64,000 nucleotides of DNA from Micromonospora coriariae (GTDB lineage Bacteria; Actinomycetota; Actinomycetes; Mycobacteriales; Micromonosporaceae): positions 5,518,001 to 5,582,000 of the forward strand of contig NZ_LT607412.1 in NCBI RefSeq assembly GCF_900091455.1, written 5' to 3'. A model generated the notes under the pieces. That model was given only the letters and a program-made list of their open reading frames with translations, did no database searches and was not told where the DNA came from. Positions 23,134-32,712 of this stretch are shown one piece after another; the stretch's first letter is position 1, and each line of letters opens with the position of its first letter. The position numbers and the translations under genes were made by a program.

Positions 23134-25017
23134 TCAGAACCCGAGTACGCCGCGCCCCCCGACCACCGGCAGCCGCAGCTCGCTGTCGTTCGGCGCGACC
23201 CGCAGCTCGGTGCCACCGGCCGGCAGCAGGGTGTACTCCTGGTCACTGGAGAAGACGACCACGCCGATCCGGTGGCCCGCCGGGAAGATGTAGTCCTTCG
23301 GCTCCAGGGTCCACCGGTAGTCGTACAGCTTGCCCTGCTTCACCGGCTCGGTGCGGGCCGGGCCCTTGCGGTTCTGCGGGTCCATCCAGCCCCGGGTCAC
23401 CACGGTCGGCGCGGCGGTTGAGCCGACCGGGCCATAGTCGACCAGGTACGCGGTGAGGTTCGCGTCCGGCTTGTTGTCGATCGCCATCCGCAGCCGCATC
23501 TCCGGGCGTCCGGAGATGCGGACGTTCTGGGTCAGCGCGGGGGAGCGGTAGGCGAGCCGGTTCGGGCTGGCGGTGTCCGGATTGGCCACCAGCGTGTCCG
23601 GGTGGATGGTCCGGCCCTCGTCGACGAAGCCCTGCTCGACCCGCGCCTTCGGCGACTTGCCCGAGGTGAGTGCCCCCGGGGAGGTCACGTCGGTGGCGGC
23701 GAACCGCAGTGCGACCGTACGGGCGGCCGGGTCGGGCCAGTTGGCGTACGTGGTGTAGGCCCGGTCCTCCCGCTGCAGCACCGCGGTCGGCTCGTCCATG
23801 ATTCCGTTGCGCACGTTCCACAGCCAGAAGTCGAACCAGCGGTTCTCGGTCTGCTTGTACGTCCACGTCCGCCCGTCCGGCAGGGTCACCGACGCGTTGC
23901 TGCCCGGGCCGCCGTGCCCGCCCTGGTGCAGCCAGATCTTGCGCGGTACGTGGCGCTTGGCGAGCTCGTCCCACCAGCCGGCGAAGTGCTCGGTCTTCAC
24001 GTTCCAGTCGTTGAGGCCGTGCACCACGAAGACGCTCGCCTCCACGTCCCGGGCGTCGAGGTAGTCACGGTCCTGCCAGAACTTCGAGTAGTCGCCGGTG
24101 ACCCGGTCCTGCTCCTCGGTGATCTTCGCGATCTCGTCGGCGCAGGGCCCCTCGGCTCGTGCCTGCCCGGCGGTGTACTGGGCCAGGATGTCGGTGTCCT
24201 CGCCCTGGAACGTTCCGGGGGCGACGACCAGACCGTTGGCGCGGTAGTAGTCGTACCAGCTGCTGATCGCGGAGACCGGCACGATGGTCTTGAGGCCCCG
24301 GACGCCGGTGGTGGCCACCTGGTTGGGCAGCGTCCCGTTGTAGGAGACGCCGGTCATGCCGACCGCGCCGGTGGTCCAGCCGGCGGTGATCGCTGCGCCG
24401 TTCGCGTCGTACCCCTTGGCCCGGCCGTTCAGCCAGTCGATGACCGCCTTGGTGCCGAGCGTCTCGGCCTGGTCGCCGCTGGTCGGGCAGCCGTCGGAGT
24501 CGCCGGTGCCGACGCTCTGGCCGAGCACCACCGCGTACCCCCGCGGCACGTAGTAGTCGTCGAGCGAGCCGGGCAGGTTGGCCTTCGCCTGCGCCCGCTG
24601 GGCTCCCGCGTCGAGCGCCCGGCGCCCGGAACGGTCGGTCAGGCCGTTCTGCGGCAGGTCGTCGACCAGCACGCTCGGGTAGGGCACGTCGCCCCAGGTG
24701 CCCTTGCGGTACGGGCTGTGCTCGAAGATGACCGGCACCTTGAAGCCCTGGGTGGCGGTCTCCCGGGGCCGGGAGATGTCGATCGCCACCCGATCGAGGC
24801 GGCCGTCGTGGTCGGTGTCGACAGGGGTCTGGACGAACACCCGCTCCTCGATCGCGTCGGCGAGCGAGAACACCGGCTGCGTCATGCCGTCGCTGACCAC
24901 GATGCCGGTGGGTGTGGCCGCCGTGGGTGGGGCAGCCGTCGCCGCCGGTGCTGCGCTGAGGACCAGTGCGCCGGACACACCGACGCTGAGCAGTGCCAGA
25001 TGGCGGGGTCGACGCAT
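23134..25017 (-). CDS. Secreted Xaa-Pro dipeptidyl-peptidase, S15/CocE-NonD family
   Basis: 627 residues from the ATG at 25017, with GGGAGA upstream. A Sec signal peptide (HLALLSVGVSGALVLSAAPAATAAP) is followed by an alpha/beta hydrolase: VIFEHSPYRKG, YAVVLGQSVGTGDSDGCP, nucleophile Ser225 in MTGVSYNG, Asp337 in GLNDWNV, His368 in QGGHGG. A C-terminal jelly-roll (from about residue 440, ending in PAGHRIGVVVFSSDQEYTL) is characteristic of the family. Xaa-Pro peptidases remove N-terminal dipeptides ending in Pro from the outside of the cell. Terminated by a strong hairpin. Confidence 0.92.
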   Translation of the reverse strand: MRRPRHLALLSVGVSGALVLSAAPAATAAPPTAATPTGIVVSDGMTQPVFSLADAIEERVFVQTPVDTDHDGRLDRVAIDISRPRETATQGFKVPVIFEHSPYRKGTWGDVPYPSVLVDDLPQNGLTDRSGRRALDAGAQRAQAKANLPGSLDDYYVPRGYAVVLGQSVGTGDSDGCPTSGDQAETLGTKAVIDWLNGRAKGYDANGAAITAGWTTGAVGMTGVSYNGTLPNQVATTGVRGLKTIVPVSAISSWYDYYRANGLVVAPGTFQGEDTDILAQYTAGQARAEGPCADEIAKITEEQDRVTGDYSKFWQDRDYLDARDVEASVFVVHGLNDWNVKTEHFAGWWDELAKRHVPRKIWLHQGGHGGPGSNASVTLPDGRTWTYKQTENRWFDFWLWNVRNGIMDEPTAVLQREDRAYTTYANWPDPAARTVALRFAATDVTSPGALTSGKSPKARVEQGFVDEGRTIHPDTLVANPDTASPNRLAYRSPALTQNVRISGRPEMRLRMAIDNKPDANLTAYLVDYGPVGSTAAPTVVTRGWMDPQNRKGPARTEPVKQGKLYDYRWTLEPKDYIFPAGHRIGVVVFSSDQEYTLLPAGGTELRVAPNDSELRLPVVGGRGVLGF

Positions 25018-25157
25018 GCGCGTCTCCCTTCGGTTGGGCTGGTTGCCGGGGTGGGCAGTGGCCAATCTCGAAGATCCATTCGCCGCCATGCTAGGACCGG
25101 GCCGCTGTCCCGTCGATCCCTTCGGACCGGGATGCGCCCTTCGTCCACAAAGTGCGG

Positions 25158-25694
25158 TCAGGGGGTGGGTGGCGTCACCGCGATGATCAGGTGAGCGCGT
25201 TGCTTGCTGGCGTTGCGGTAGAGGTGCGCCAGACGTGAGTCGAAGGTGACCGACTCGCCGGCGGTGAGGGTGTAGGACTCGCCGCCGATCTCGGCGACGA
25301 CCTCGCCGGTGACGACGATCGCGCACTCGGTCGACGGGTGGGCCCACGGTTCGGCCGAGCTGGCGTCACCGGGGGCGAGGTGTGCCTGAAGCACCTCGAG
25401 GTCACCGCGGCCGGGGGTGAGCCGCTCGTAGGTGATCTGGCCGGGGGGAGCCGCCAGTCGGGTGCGGGCGCCGACCCGGCTGACGTGCACCGGCGGCGCC
25501 TCGGGCTCGGAGAACAGCTCCGCGATCGAGGTGTCGAAGACCTGGGCGAGTTTGCGCAGGGTGGACAGGCTGGGGTCGGTCGCGCCGTTCTCGATCTGGC
25601 TCAGCAGCGCGGGGGACACGTCGGCGGCTGTGGCGAGCTGACGCAGCGTGAGGGAGTGCTGCTGACGCAGGTCGCGGAGTCGGTCACCGAGCAT
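25158..25694 (-). CDS. XRE-family regulator with C-terminal cupin
   Basis: 178 residues. The N-terminal HTH_XRE reads LRDLRQQHSLTLRQLATAADVSPALLSQIENGATDPSLSTLRKLAQVF (residues 5-55). A cupin_2 sensor occupies about 95-175: APGDASSAEPWAHPSTECAIVVTGEVVAEIGGESYTLTAGESVTFDSRLAHLYRN. PuuR-like proteins of this architecture sense small amines, amino acids or sugars. It is divergent from the 25.9-36.1 kb importer operon across 199 bases holding a good promoter and a perfect inverted repeat, so it most probably controls that operon. Confidence 0.9.
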   Translation of the reverse strand: MLGDRLRDLRQQHSLTLRQLATAADVSPALLSQIENGATDPSLSTLRKLAQVFDTSIAELFSEPEAPPVHVSRVGARTRLAAPPGQITYERLTPGRGDLEVLQAHLAPGDASSAEPWAHPSTECAIVVTGEVVAEIGGESYTLTAGESVTFDSRLAHLYRNASKQRAHLIIAVTPPTP

Positions 25695-25733
25695 CTGTCC
25701 TCGTTCCCAAAAAACAGTGTGGCTGAATCTTGA

Positions 25734-25763
25734 TTGACCGCACTATACGGCTCTGTTTAGGAT
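25734..25763 (+). promoter_or_regulatory. Promoter of the second importer operon
   Basis: TTGACC (25734-25739) and TAGGAT (25758-25763) are separated by 18 bases, a good fit to the housekeeping sigma-70 consensus. It points toward the binding-protein gene at 25894. Confidence 0.55.
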
Positions 25764-25767
25764 CACT

Positions 25768-25788
25768 GAACATCAGCCGGTGATGTTC
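25768..25788. promoter_or_regulatory. Inverted repeat GAACATCA-N5-TGATGTTC, probable XRE operator
   Basis: Perfect 8-base arms around GCCGG, overlapping the expected transcription start of the plus-strand promoter. Repressor binding there would block initiation. The divergent XRE-cupin protein is the natural candidate. Confidence 0.55.
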
Positions 25789-25893
25789 GATCGTACTGGA
25801 CAAGCCGCGTTGAGGCGCGAACCGGACGACTGACAGTCCGGCCTACATGCGGATCCCGCACGGCGGGCCGCGCGATACGAAGGTAGGAACAGC

Positions 25894-27498
25894 ATGTCGG
25901 TGTCCCCCCGCCGGCTCCTCGCCGGAGCGTCCGCTCTGGCGACGCTGGCCGTCCTCTCCGTCAGCGCCTGCAGCGCCGGCGGCAGTGGTGGAAACGCGAA
26001 CGGTGCGGCCAAGACCCTCACCGTGAACACGTCGTTCGTGCTCAAGACCCTCGACCCCGGCCGGGTCTACGAGGCGACCGGCCTGACCGCCGTGCACGCC
26101 CTCTACGACACGCTGCTCACCTTCAAGGGCTCGGACGTGAGCAAGCCGACGCCCGCGCTGGCCGAGTCGTACGAGGCGTCGCCGGACGCCAAGACCTTCA
26201 CCTTCAAGCTCCGGCAGGGCGTGACGTTCGCCGACGGCAGCCCGCTCACCGCCGACGACGTCGTCTTCTCACTCAACCGCCTGAAGAACATCAAGGCCAG
26301 CCCGGCGGTCACCGTCAGTGGCCTGACCGTGACGAAGACCGACGACAGTACAGTCGTGGTCGCCTCGGCCACCCCCGACCCGAACATCCCGGTGGTGCTG
26401 TCGATGCCGTCGACCGCGGTGCTCAACTCGAAGGCCGCGAGGGAGCACGGCGCCCGGGACGCCGCCGACGCCGCGCAGAGCGACACCGCGCAGCAGTACC
26501 TGGACACCAACTCCCTCGGCAGCGGCCCGTACGTGCTGAAGTCGTACGACCCGTCAGCGCAGGTGGTGCTGGAGGCCAACCCGAAGTACTGGGGAGCCAA
26601 GCCCCAGTTCGCCCGGGTGGTGCTGCGCAACATGGACGCGCAGACCCAGAAGCTGACCATGCAGCGCGCCGAGGCCGCCGAGATCTCCCTGGACATCTCC
26701 GGCAAACTCCTCGACGGACTGCCAGGTGGTCTGCAGACCTCCGGGGTGCAGGACACTGTCTACTTCCTCTTCCTCAACGCCGACCCGGCCGTGTCGAAGG
26801 TGACCTCCAACCCGAAGTTCAACCAGGCACTGCGCGCCGCCATCGACTACCAGGGGATCGCCGCCCTGTACGGCAAGGGCGCCGCCCCCGGAGCCGGGCT
26901 GGTCGCGCCCGCCTTCCCGGGCGCGCTGCCGGCCGGCGAGGAGTCCAAGCGGGACGTGGCCAAGGCCAGGGCGCTGCTCGCCGAGGCCGGCCTGACCAAC
27001 CCCGCTGTGAAGTTCAACTACCCGGCCATCACGTACAAGGGGGTCGACCTCGGCACGGTGGCCACCAAGGTGCAGGGAGACGCCGCCGAGGCCGGCATCA
27101 AGCTGGAGCTGAACCCGCAGCCGCTCACCACGTTCCTCGACGAGATGCGCGGCGGGAAATCTCCCCTCGGGTTCACCCCGCAGAGCCTGAACTACCCGGT
27201 CGCCGACTCGCTGATCAACAACATGGCACCCGGGCAGGCCACAGCGCTGCGCTCGGGCTGGACCGTCGAGCGGGCCGACCCGGCGATCGTGGCCGCCGGC
27301 AAGAAGGTCACCGCGACCCTCGACCTGGCCGGTCGGGCCGCCGCCATGCAGGAGTGGCAGCGGCTGATGAACGCGTCCTCGCCGTACCTCGTGCTGGCCA
27401 GCAACTCCTCCATGGTCGTGGCGACCACCGACCTGACCGGGGCGGACTACACCGCCGCCGGCTGGCAGGTGGACCTCGCCGCGGTCGGCCGCAAGTAG
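25894..27498 (+). CDS. Peptide-type ABC transporter substrate-binding lipoprotein (SBP_bac_5)
   Basis: 534 residues. Signal peptide with lipobox VSAC, lipidated Cys26, then a Gly/Ser/Asn tether. The cluster C fold is shown by PALAESYEASPDAKTFTFKLRQGVTFADGSPLTADDVVFSLNRL, and by NPKYWGAKPQFARVVLRNM. This DppA/OppA class binds di/oligopeptides, nickel chelates, opines or glycosides. First gene of a nine-gene run. Ligand unknown; the downstream hydrolases point to an amide- or peptide-containing compound. Confidence 0.93.
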   Translation: MSVSPRRLLAGASALATLAVLSVSACSAGGSGGNANGAAKTLTVNTSFVLKTLDPGRVYEATGLTAVHALYDTLLTFKGSDVSKPTPALAESYEASPDAKTFTFKLRQGVTFADGSPLTADDVVFSLNRLKNIKASPAVTVSGLTVTKTDDSTVVVASATPDPNIPVVLSMPSTAVLNSKAAREHGARDAADAAQSDTAQQYLDTNSLGSGPYVLKSYDPSAQVVLEANPKYWGAKPQFARVVLRNMDAQTQKLTMQRAEAAEISLDISGKLLDGLPGGLQTSGVQDTVYFLFLNADPAVSKVTSNPKFNQALRAAIDYQGIAALYGKGAAPGAGLVAPAFPGALPAGEESKRDVAKARALLAEAGLTNPAVKFNYPAITYKGVDLGTVATKVQGDAAEAGIKLELNPQPLTTFLDEMRGGKSPLGFTPQSLNYPVADSLINNMAPGQATALRSGWTVERADPAIVAAGKKVTATLDLAGRAAAMQEWQRLMNASSPYLVLASNSSMVVATTDLTGADYTAAGWQVDLAAVGRK

Positions 27499-27508
27499 TC
27501 ACGACGAC

Positions 27509-28594
27509 ATGACGACAGTCCACAACGGCGCCCCGGACGCGGTCTCCACGACCGCGCCCCGGGCCCGGGGTGCCCACCCGCTGCTGACCTTCCTGGCCAA
27601 GCGGGTGGCGATCACCGCCGGATTGCTGCTGGGCGTCACGGTGGTGACGTTCGGGCTGGTCAACGTGGTCCCCGGTGACCCGGTCACCGCCAACCTCTCC
27701 GACCAGGCTCTCAACGACCCGGCCGCGGTGGCCGCCTTCCGGCAGAAGTGGGGTCTGGACCAGCCACTCTGGGCGCAGTACCTGCACTACCTGGGCAACC
27801 TGCTGCACGGCGACCTGGGCCAGTCCCAGCAGACCGGCCGAGCCGTCCTGGACGATCTGCTCCACTACGTGCCGGCTACCCTCGAGCTGGCCATCCCGAG
27901 CATGGTGCTGGCACTGCTGATCGGCACCGGGATCGGCATGCTCGCGGCGATCCGAAACGGCCGGCTCACCGACCAGCTCGTCCGGGTCGGCGCTCTGCTC
28001 GGGCTCTCCACCCCGCCGTTCTGGCTGTCCCTCGTCGTGCTCTACGTCTTCTTCTACCAGCTCGGCCTGGCACCCAGCGGCGGACGGCTGTCCCCGGACT
28101 TCAGCCCGCCGCCCACCGTCACCGGCATGTACACCGTCGACGCGGCGCTCGCCGGGCAGTGGGACGTCGCCTGGGACGCCGCCCAGCACCTGTCCCTGCC
28201 GGTGCTCGTGCTGACCTCGCTGACCGTGGCGATGCTGGTCCGGTTCGTCCGCTCGGCGATGCTCGAAGTGCTCCAGCAGGACTACATCCGCGCCGCGTAC
28301 GCCAAGGGCCTGCCGACCCGGGTGGTGCTGCGCCGGCACCTGCTGCGCGCCGGCCTGGTCCCGGTGGTCACCGTCTCCGGGCTGGCCTTCGCCTCGCTGC
28401 TGTCCGGAACGGTGCTGGTCGAGAGCATCTTCGGCTGGCCCGGCGTGGGCCAGTACGCCTACCGCAGCGCCACGGCGCTGGACCTGCCCGCGATCCTCGG
28501 CGTCAGCCTGTTCGTGGCAATGGTCTACACGCTGGTCAACCTGACCGTCGACCTGCTGTACGGGCTCATCGACCCGAGGATCCGCCTGTCATGA
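27509..28594 (+). CDS. Peptide-type ABC transporter permease (DppB type)
   Basis: 361 residues, slightly long for the family because the second periplasmic loop is expanded (GGRLSPDFSPPPTVTGMYTVDAAL). Six membrane helices. The opening LLTFLAKRVAITAGLLLGVTVVTFGLVNVVPGDPV is the DppB signature, and the EAA-like loop IRAAYAKGLPTRVVLRRHLLRAG contacts the ATPases. Overlaps the next permease by four bases. Confidence 0.93.
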   Translation: MTTVHNGAPDAVSTTAPRARGAHPLLTFLAKRVAITAGLLLGVTVVTFGLVNVVPGDPVTANLSDQALNDPAAVAAFRQKWGLDQPLWAQYLHYLGNLLHGDLGQSQQTGRAVLDDLLHYVPATLELAIPSMVLALLIGTGIGMLAAIRNGRLTDQLVRVGALLGLSTPPFWLSLVVLYVFFYQLGLAPSGGRLSPDFSPPPTVTGMYTVDAALAGQWDVAWDAAQHLSLPVLVLTSLTVAMLVRFVRSAMLEVLQQDYIRAAYAKGLPTRVVLRRHLLRAGLVPVVTVSGLAFASLLSGTVLVESIFGWPGVGQYAYRSATALDLPAILGVSLFVAMVYTLVNLTVDLLYGLIDPRIRLS

Positions 28595-29508
28595 CCACAC
28601 TCGCGCCCGGTCCGGTGACCCCGGACCCGAAGGCGGAGCGCGCCCTGACCCGGCGCCGTTGGCTCGGCCGCCTGCGCGGCGCACCGACGAGCCGGCCGGT
28701 CTGGCGCCAGCCGATCGCCGTGGTGGCCCTGGCCATCCTCGGCGGATGGTTGCTGGTGGCGCTTCTCGCCGGCGTTCTCGCCCCGTACGATCCGCTGGCG
28801 CAGAGCCCCGACGCCTACGCGCCGCCGTCCGGGGCGCACTGGTTCGGCACCGACTCGCTCGGCCGGGACATCCTCAGCCGGGTCGTCCACGGTGCCCGCC
28901 TGTCCATCCCCCTCGCGTTGGCCATCGTCTCGTTGGCCCTGCTGGTCGGCGGCCTGCTCGGGCTCGTCGCCGGATACGTCGGCCGGTTCGTCGACGAGGC
29001 GTTGATGCGCCTCACCGACCTGGTGTTCGCCTTCCCGCAGATCATCCTGGCCATGGCGGTGACCGCCGCGTTCGGCCCGAACACCCGCAACGCCGTGCTG
29101 GCTCTGGTCATCGTCTCCTGGCCGGTGTACGCCCGGGTCATCCGCAGCGCCGTGTTGAGCATGCGCGGCGACGACTACCTCAACGCCGCCCGGCTGCTCG
29201 GCGTCGGGCCGATCCGCGCGTTGCGCCGCGACGTGCTGCCCAACAGCATCGGCCCGGCGATCGTGCTGGCGACCCTGGAGCTCGGCAACGCGGTGCTGCT
29301 GCTCGCCGCGCTGTCCTTCCTCGGCCTGGGCCCCCGCCCACCGGCCGCCGAATGGGGCTCGATGGTGGCCCTCGGCGCGCAGGACCTGTCCATGTGGTGG
29401 GTCAGCGTGTTTCCCGGTCTGGCGATCCTCACCGTCGTGATGGCCTTCAACGTGCTCGGCGACGCGCTGCGTGACCGGCTCGACCCCCGCTACGCGAAGG
29501 GACGCTGA
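28591..29508 (+). CDS. Peptide-type ABC transporter permease (DppC type)
   Basis: 305 residues from the ATG at 28591, overlapping the DppB-type stop. N-terminal OppC-like tail and first helix (VVALAILGGWLLVALLAGVLAPYDPLAQ), then FGTDSLGRDILSRVVHGARLSI, the DppC signature. The EAA loop is DYLNAARLLGVGPIRALRRDVLPN. Forms the channel with the DppB-type subunit. Confidence 0.93.
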   Translation: MTTLAPGPVTPDPKAERALTRRRWLGRLRGAPTSRPVWRQPIAVVALAILGGWLLVALLAGVLAPYDPLAQSPDAYAPPSGAHWFGTDSLGRDILSRVVHGARLSIPLALAIVSLALLVGGLLGLVAGYVGRFVDEALMRLTDLVFAFPQIILAMAVTAAFGPNTRNAVLALVIVSWPVYARVIRSAVLSMRGDDYLNAARLLGVGPIRALRRDVLPNSIGPAIVLATLELGNAVLLLAALSFLGLGPRPPAAEWGSMVALGAQDLSMWWVSVFPGLAILTVVMAFNVLGDALRDRLDPRYAKGR

Positions 29509-29509
29509 G

Positions 29510-30487
29510 GTGGCACCGCTGCTCGACGTCGATTCCCTGGCCGTCACCCTGCCCTCGCCGCGTGGCCCGCTGCCGATCCTGCACGACGTGTCGCTGACCG
29601 TCGGCGAAGGGGAGTTGGTCGGCATCGCGGGGGAGAGCGGCTGCGGCAAGAGCCTCACCGCGCAGGCCCTGCTCGGGTTGCTGCCACCGGGTGCGGCCGT
29701 CAGCGGCTCGGCCCGGTTCGCCGGCACCGAACTGCTGGGCCTGGATGCTCGGGGCTGGCAGCGGGTCCGCGGGGCCGGCATCGCCATGGTGTTCCAGGAT
29801 CCGACCGCCGCCCTGCACCCGATGCTCACCGTCGGCCGGCAGCTCACCGAACACATGCGGGTGCACCTGCGGTTGGACCGCCGGGCCGCGACCCGGCGAG
29901 CTGTCGAACTGCTCGACCAGGTCCGCATTCCGGATCCGGAGCGGGCCCTGCGCGCGTACCCGCACCAGTTCTCCGGGGGGATGCGCCAGCGGGTGGCCAT
30001 CGCCATCGCCCTGGCCGCCCGCCCCCGGCTGCTGATCGCCGACGAACCGACGACCGCCCTCGACGTCACAGTGCAGGCCGGCATCCTCGCCCTGCTGGAC
30101 CGGCTGCGCGCCGAGACCGGGCTGGCGGTCGCGTTCATCACCCACGACCTCGGGGTGCTCAGCGCCCTCACCACCCGCGCGTACATCTTCTACGCCGGGC
30201 GGGTCGTGGAGACCGGTTCGACGGGCGCACTGCTGACCGCACCCACCCACCCGTACACCGCCGCGCTGCTCGGGGCCCGCCCGCACGGCACCCAGACCGG
30301 CGGGACGCTGCGGCCCATCCCGGGTGCCCCGCCGGCACCGGGCGAGGCGCCGCCGGGATGCCCGTTCGAACCCCGGTGCGGGTACGCCGAACCGTCCTGC
30401 GGCACCGCCCCGCCCCCGCTCATCCCCGCCGGTGTCGACCGGTCGGTGGCCTGCGTAGTCCGTCCGCAGCTGGAGGTGGCCGCATGA
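29510..30487 (+). CDS. Peptide-type ABC transporter ATPase (DppD type)
   Basis: 325 residues from the GTG at 29510, one base after the permease stop. Walker [10 protein letters not shown]-loop VFQDPTAALHPM, signature [12 protein letters not shown], Walker [15 protein letters not shown], switch His in ITHDLGV. The C-terminal oligopeptide-transporter extension carries four cysteines (CPFEPRC and so on), which in this class may bind an iron-sulfur cluster. Overlaps the next gene by four bases. Confidence 0.92.
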   Translation: MAPLLDVDSLAVTLPSPRGPLPILHDVSLTVGEGELVGIAGESGCGKSLTAQALLGLLPPGAAVSGSARFAGTELLGLDARGWQRVRGAGIAMVFQDPTAALHPMLTVGRQLTEHMRVHLRLDRRAATRRAVELLDQVRIPDPERALRAYPHQFSGGMRQRVAIAIALAARPRLLIADEPTTALDVTVQAGILALLDRLRAETGLAVAFITHDLGVLSALTTRAYIFYAGRVVETGSTGALLTAPTHPYTAALLGARPHGTQTGGTLRPIPGAPPAPGEAPPGCPFEPRCGYAEPSCGTAPPPLIPAGVDRSVACVVRPQLEVAA

Positions 30488-31464
30488 ACGTCCCCGCGCC
30501 AACGAGCCGGCTGTGCTTCAGCGACGTGGAGGTCGAGTACCGGTCCCGGGGACGCGGGCGGGTGCGTGCCGTAGCCGGGGTCAGCCTGGAGGTGTTGCCC
30601 GGCCAGATCGTCGGACTGGTCGGCGAGTCCGGCTGCGGCAAGTCCTCGCTGGCCCGTGTGGCGGTTGGGTTGACCGCGCCGAGCGCCGGCAGCGTCCGGT
30701 ACGCCGACCGACCGGTCACCCCGCTGGGCTGGCGGCCCCGCCCGGGCGCCGAGGTCGGCCTGCAGATGGTCTTCCAGAATCCGTACGCCTCGCTGAACCC
30801 CCGGCGCACCATCGGCTCCCAGCTCCTCGACGGCGTGCCGGCGACGATCACCGGGGCGAACCGCCGGGCCCGGGTGCGTGACCTGCTCGACCGGGTGGGC
30901 ATGCCGGCCACCGCGGCGGAGCGGTACCCGCACCAGTTCTCCGGAGGCCAACGGCAGCGCCTGGCGATCGCCCGCGCACTCGCCCCGGAACCTCGGATGA
31001 TCATCGCCGACGAGCCGGTCACGGCGCTGGACGCCTCGTCCCAGGCCCAGGTGGTGAACCTGCTCGTCGGGCTGGTCCGCGACCTGGACATGGGCATGCT
31101 GTTCATCTCCCACGATCTCGCGCTGGTGCACGAGATCGCCGACGTGACAGCGGTGATGTACCTGGGCCGGATCGTCGAGGCCGCGCCCACCGGCGAGCTG
31201 TGGCGCGAGCCCCGGCACCCGTACACCCGGGCGTTGATCGACGCGGTGCCGCAGATCGGGCCCACCCCGCGCCTGCCCGCCATCCTCCCCGGGGAGGTGC
31301 CCGATCCGGCCAACGCGCCGGCCGGATGCCGGTTCCGGCCGCGCTGCCCGCACGCGTTCGACCCGTGCGGCGACCAGCCGCCCACCGTCGACCTGGGCGG
31401 CCGCAGCGTCGCCTGCTGGCTCACCGACACCGCGGCGGCGCCCGACGTCGCGCGCTCACTCTGA
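30484..31464 (+). CDS. Peptide-type ABC transporter ATPase (DppF type)
   Basis: 326 residues from the ATG at 30484. Walker [11 protein letters not shown]-loop VFQNPYASLNPRRTIG, signature FSGGQRQRLAIA, Walker B IIADEPVTALDAS, switch ISHDLALV, and the C-terminal CRFRPRCPHAFDPC. VFQNPYASLNPR is diagnostic of the DppF subunit. With the preceding ATPase it makes the heterodimeric motor. Confidence 0.92.
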   Translation: MNVPAPTSRLCFSDVEVEYRSRGRGRVRAVAGVSLEVLPGQIVGLVGESGCGKSSLARVAVGLTAPSAGSVRYADRPVTPLGWRPRPGAEVGLQMVFQNPYASLNPRRTIGSQLLDGVPATITGANRRARVRDLLDRVGMPATAAERYPHQFSGGQRQRLAIARALAPEPRMIIADEPVTALDASSQAQVVNLLVGLVRDLDMGMLFISHDLALVHEIADVTAVMYLGRIVEAAPTGELWREPRHPYTRALIDAVPQIGPTPRLPAILPGEVPDPANAPAGCRFRPRCPHAFDPCGDQPPTVDLGGRSVACWLTDTAAAPDVARSL

Positions 31465-31473
31465 GGACACCCC

Positions 31474-32712
31474 ATGCGCATACCCACCGAGCAGGTCCTG
31501 GTCAACCTCGCCCTCTATGACGGCGTCGAGGACGCCGTCCAGCGGGACCGGGGTATCTGGATCGACGCCGACGGGATGATCCGTGCCGTCGGCCAGGTCG
31601 ACGACGTACTCGCCGAAGCCGGTGACGCCCGCGTGGTCGACCTCGGCGGCGACCACGTCATGCCCGGTCTGACCAACATGCACGTGCATCTCTCGCTCGG
31701 GCTGCCCGGCCACCTCGCGGAAACGGTGCACGGCTCCAACCTGGCCGAGTTGGTGCTGCTGATGGCCGACTCGGCCCGGCGCACCCTGCACGCCGGCGTC
31801 ACCACCGCTCGGCTGGTCGGGGAGAGCCGGTACGCCGACTTCGCCCTGCGCAAGGGGATCGAGGCCGGCGCCGTCGACGGACCCCGCATCTTCACCGCCG
31901 GGCACGCGCTCTGCTGCACCGGTGGGCACGGCTGGGAAGCGGACGCCCTCGAAGCCGACGGCGCGGACGGTTTCCGCCGGGCCACCCGGGAACAGATCCG
32001 CGCCGGAGCTGACCTGATCAAGGTCTGCATCTCCGGCGGTATCGCCGGCCAGTTCGAGGCGATCGACACGCCACAGCTGCTCGACGACGAGATGGCGGCG
32101 GTCATCCGCGTCGCGCACGACTGGGGGCGCAAGGTCACCGCGCACGCCGGCCCAGCCGACTCGGTCCGCCGCGCGGTGGAGCTCGGCCTCGACTGCGTCG
32201 AGCACGGCTACGAGCTGACCGACGAGGTCACCCGACTGATGGCTGAGCGGAATGTCTGGTACGTGCCGACCATCGTGGTGAGCCGGTGCGAGCAGTTCTT
32301 CCGCGACTCCGGGGTGCCGGGCTGGCTGATGGACCGCGCCCTGGCCGCCGGCCCACGGCACTGGGAAAGCCTCCAGCACGCCATCGGCAACGGCGTGCCG
32401 ATCGCCCTGGGCAGCGACATGCCCCCGCACGCCGGCTACGACGAGACCACCGCGACCGTCCGCGAACTGGAGTTCATGGTGGACGCCGGGATGCCGGTCC
32501 CGGACGCGCTCAAGGCCGCCACCACCCGCCCCGCACAGTGGCTGGGTCGGGCCGACACGCTCGGCAGCGTCGAGGTCGGCAAGCACGCCGACCTGCTGGT
32601 GCTGCGCGACGACCCGACCCGCTCCGTCTCCGCGCTGCGCACCCTGCACGTGGTGATGAAGGGCGGCGTCGTGTACCGCGACGACCACGGACGTACCCGG
32701 GCGCCGCGATGA
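31474..32712 (+). CDS. Imidazolonepropionase-like amidohydrolase
   Basis: 412 residues. A metal-dependent amidohydrolase barrel: HVMPGLTNMHVHLSLGL (HxH metal ligands), ADLIKVCISGG (candidate carbamylated Lys bridging two metals), VTAHAG, CVEHGYELT, and IALGSDMPPHAGYDET (metal-binding Asp). VITPGLIDxHxH at the start and VGKHADLLVL at the end are standard. This subgroup includes prolidase-like enzymes that cut Xaa-Pro or N-acyl amino acids. Next to a peptide importer it probably hydrolyses an amide bond in the imported molecule. Stop overlaps the next start. Confidence 0.88.
   Translation: MRIPTEQVLVNLALYDGVEDAVQRDRGIWIDADGMIRAVGQVDDVLAEAGDARVVDLGGDHVMPGLTNMHVHLSLGLPGHLAETVHGSNLAELVLLMADSARRTLHAGVTTARLVGESRYADFALRKGIEAGAVDGPRIFTAGHALCCTGGHGWEADALEADGADGFRRATREQIRAGADLIKVCISGGIAGQFEAIDTPQLLDDEMAAVIRVAHDWGRKVTAHAGPADSVRRAVELGLDCVEHGYELTDEVTRLMAERNVWYVPTIVVSRCEQFFRDSGVPGWLMDRALAAGPRHWESLQHAIGNGVPIALGSDMPPHAGYDETTATVRELEFMVDAGMPVPDALKAATTRPAQWLGRADTLGSVEVGKHADLLVLRDDPTRSVSALRTLHVVMKGGVVYRDDHGRTRAPR

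Noticed and set aside
23602..25194. 530-codon plus-strand frame opposite the S15 peptidase
   Set aside because: It is the antisense of a gene with clear signal peptide and catalytic triad; its translation is Val/Gly/Arg-rich without any domain.
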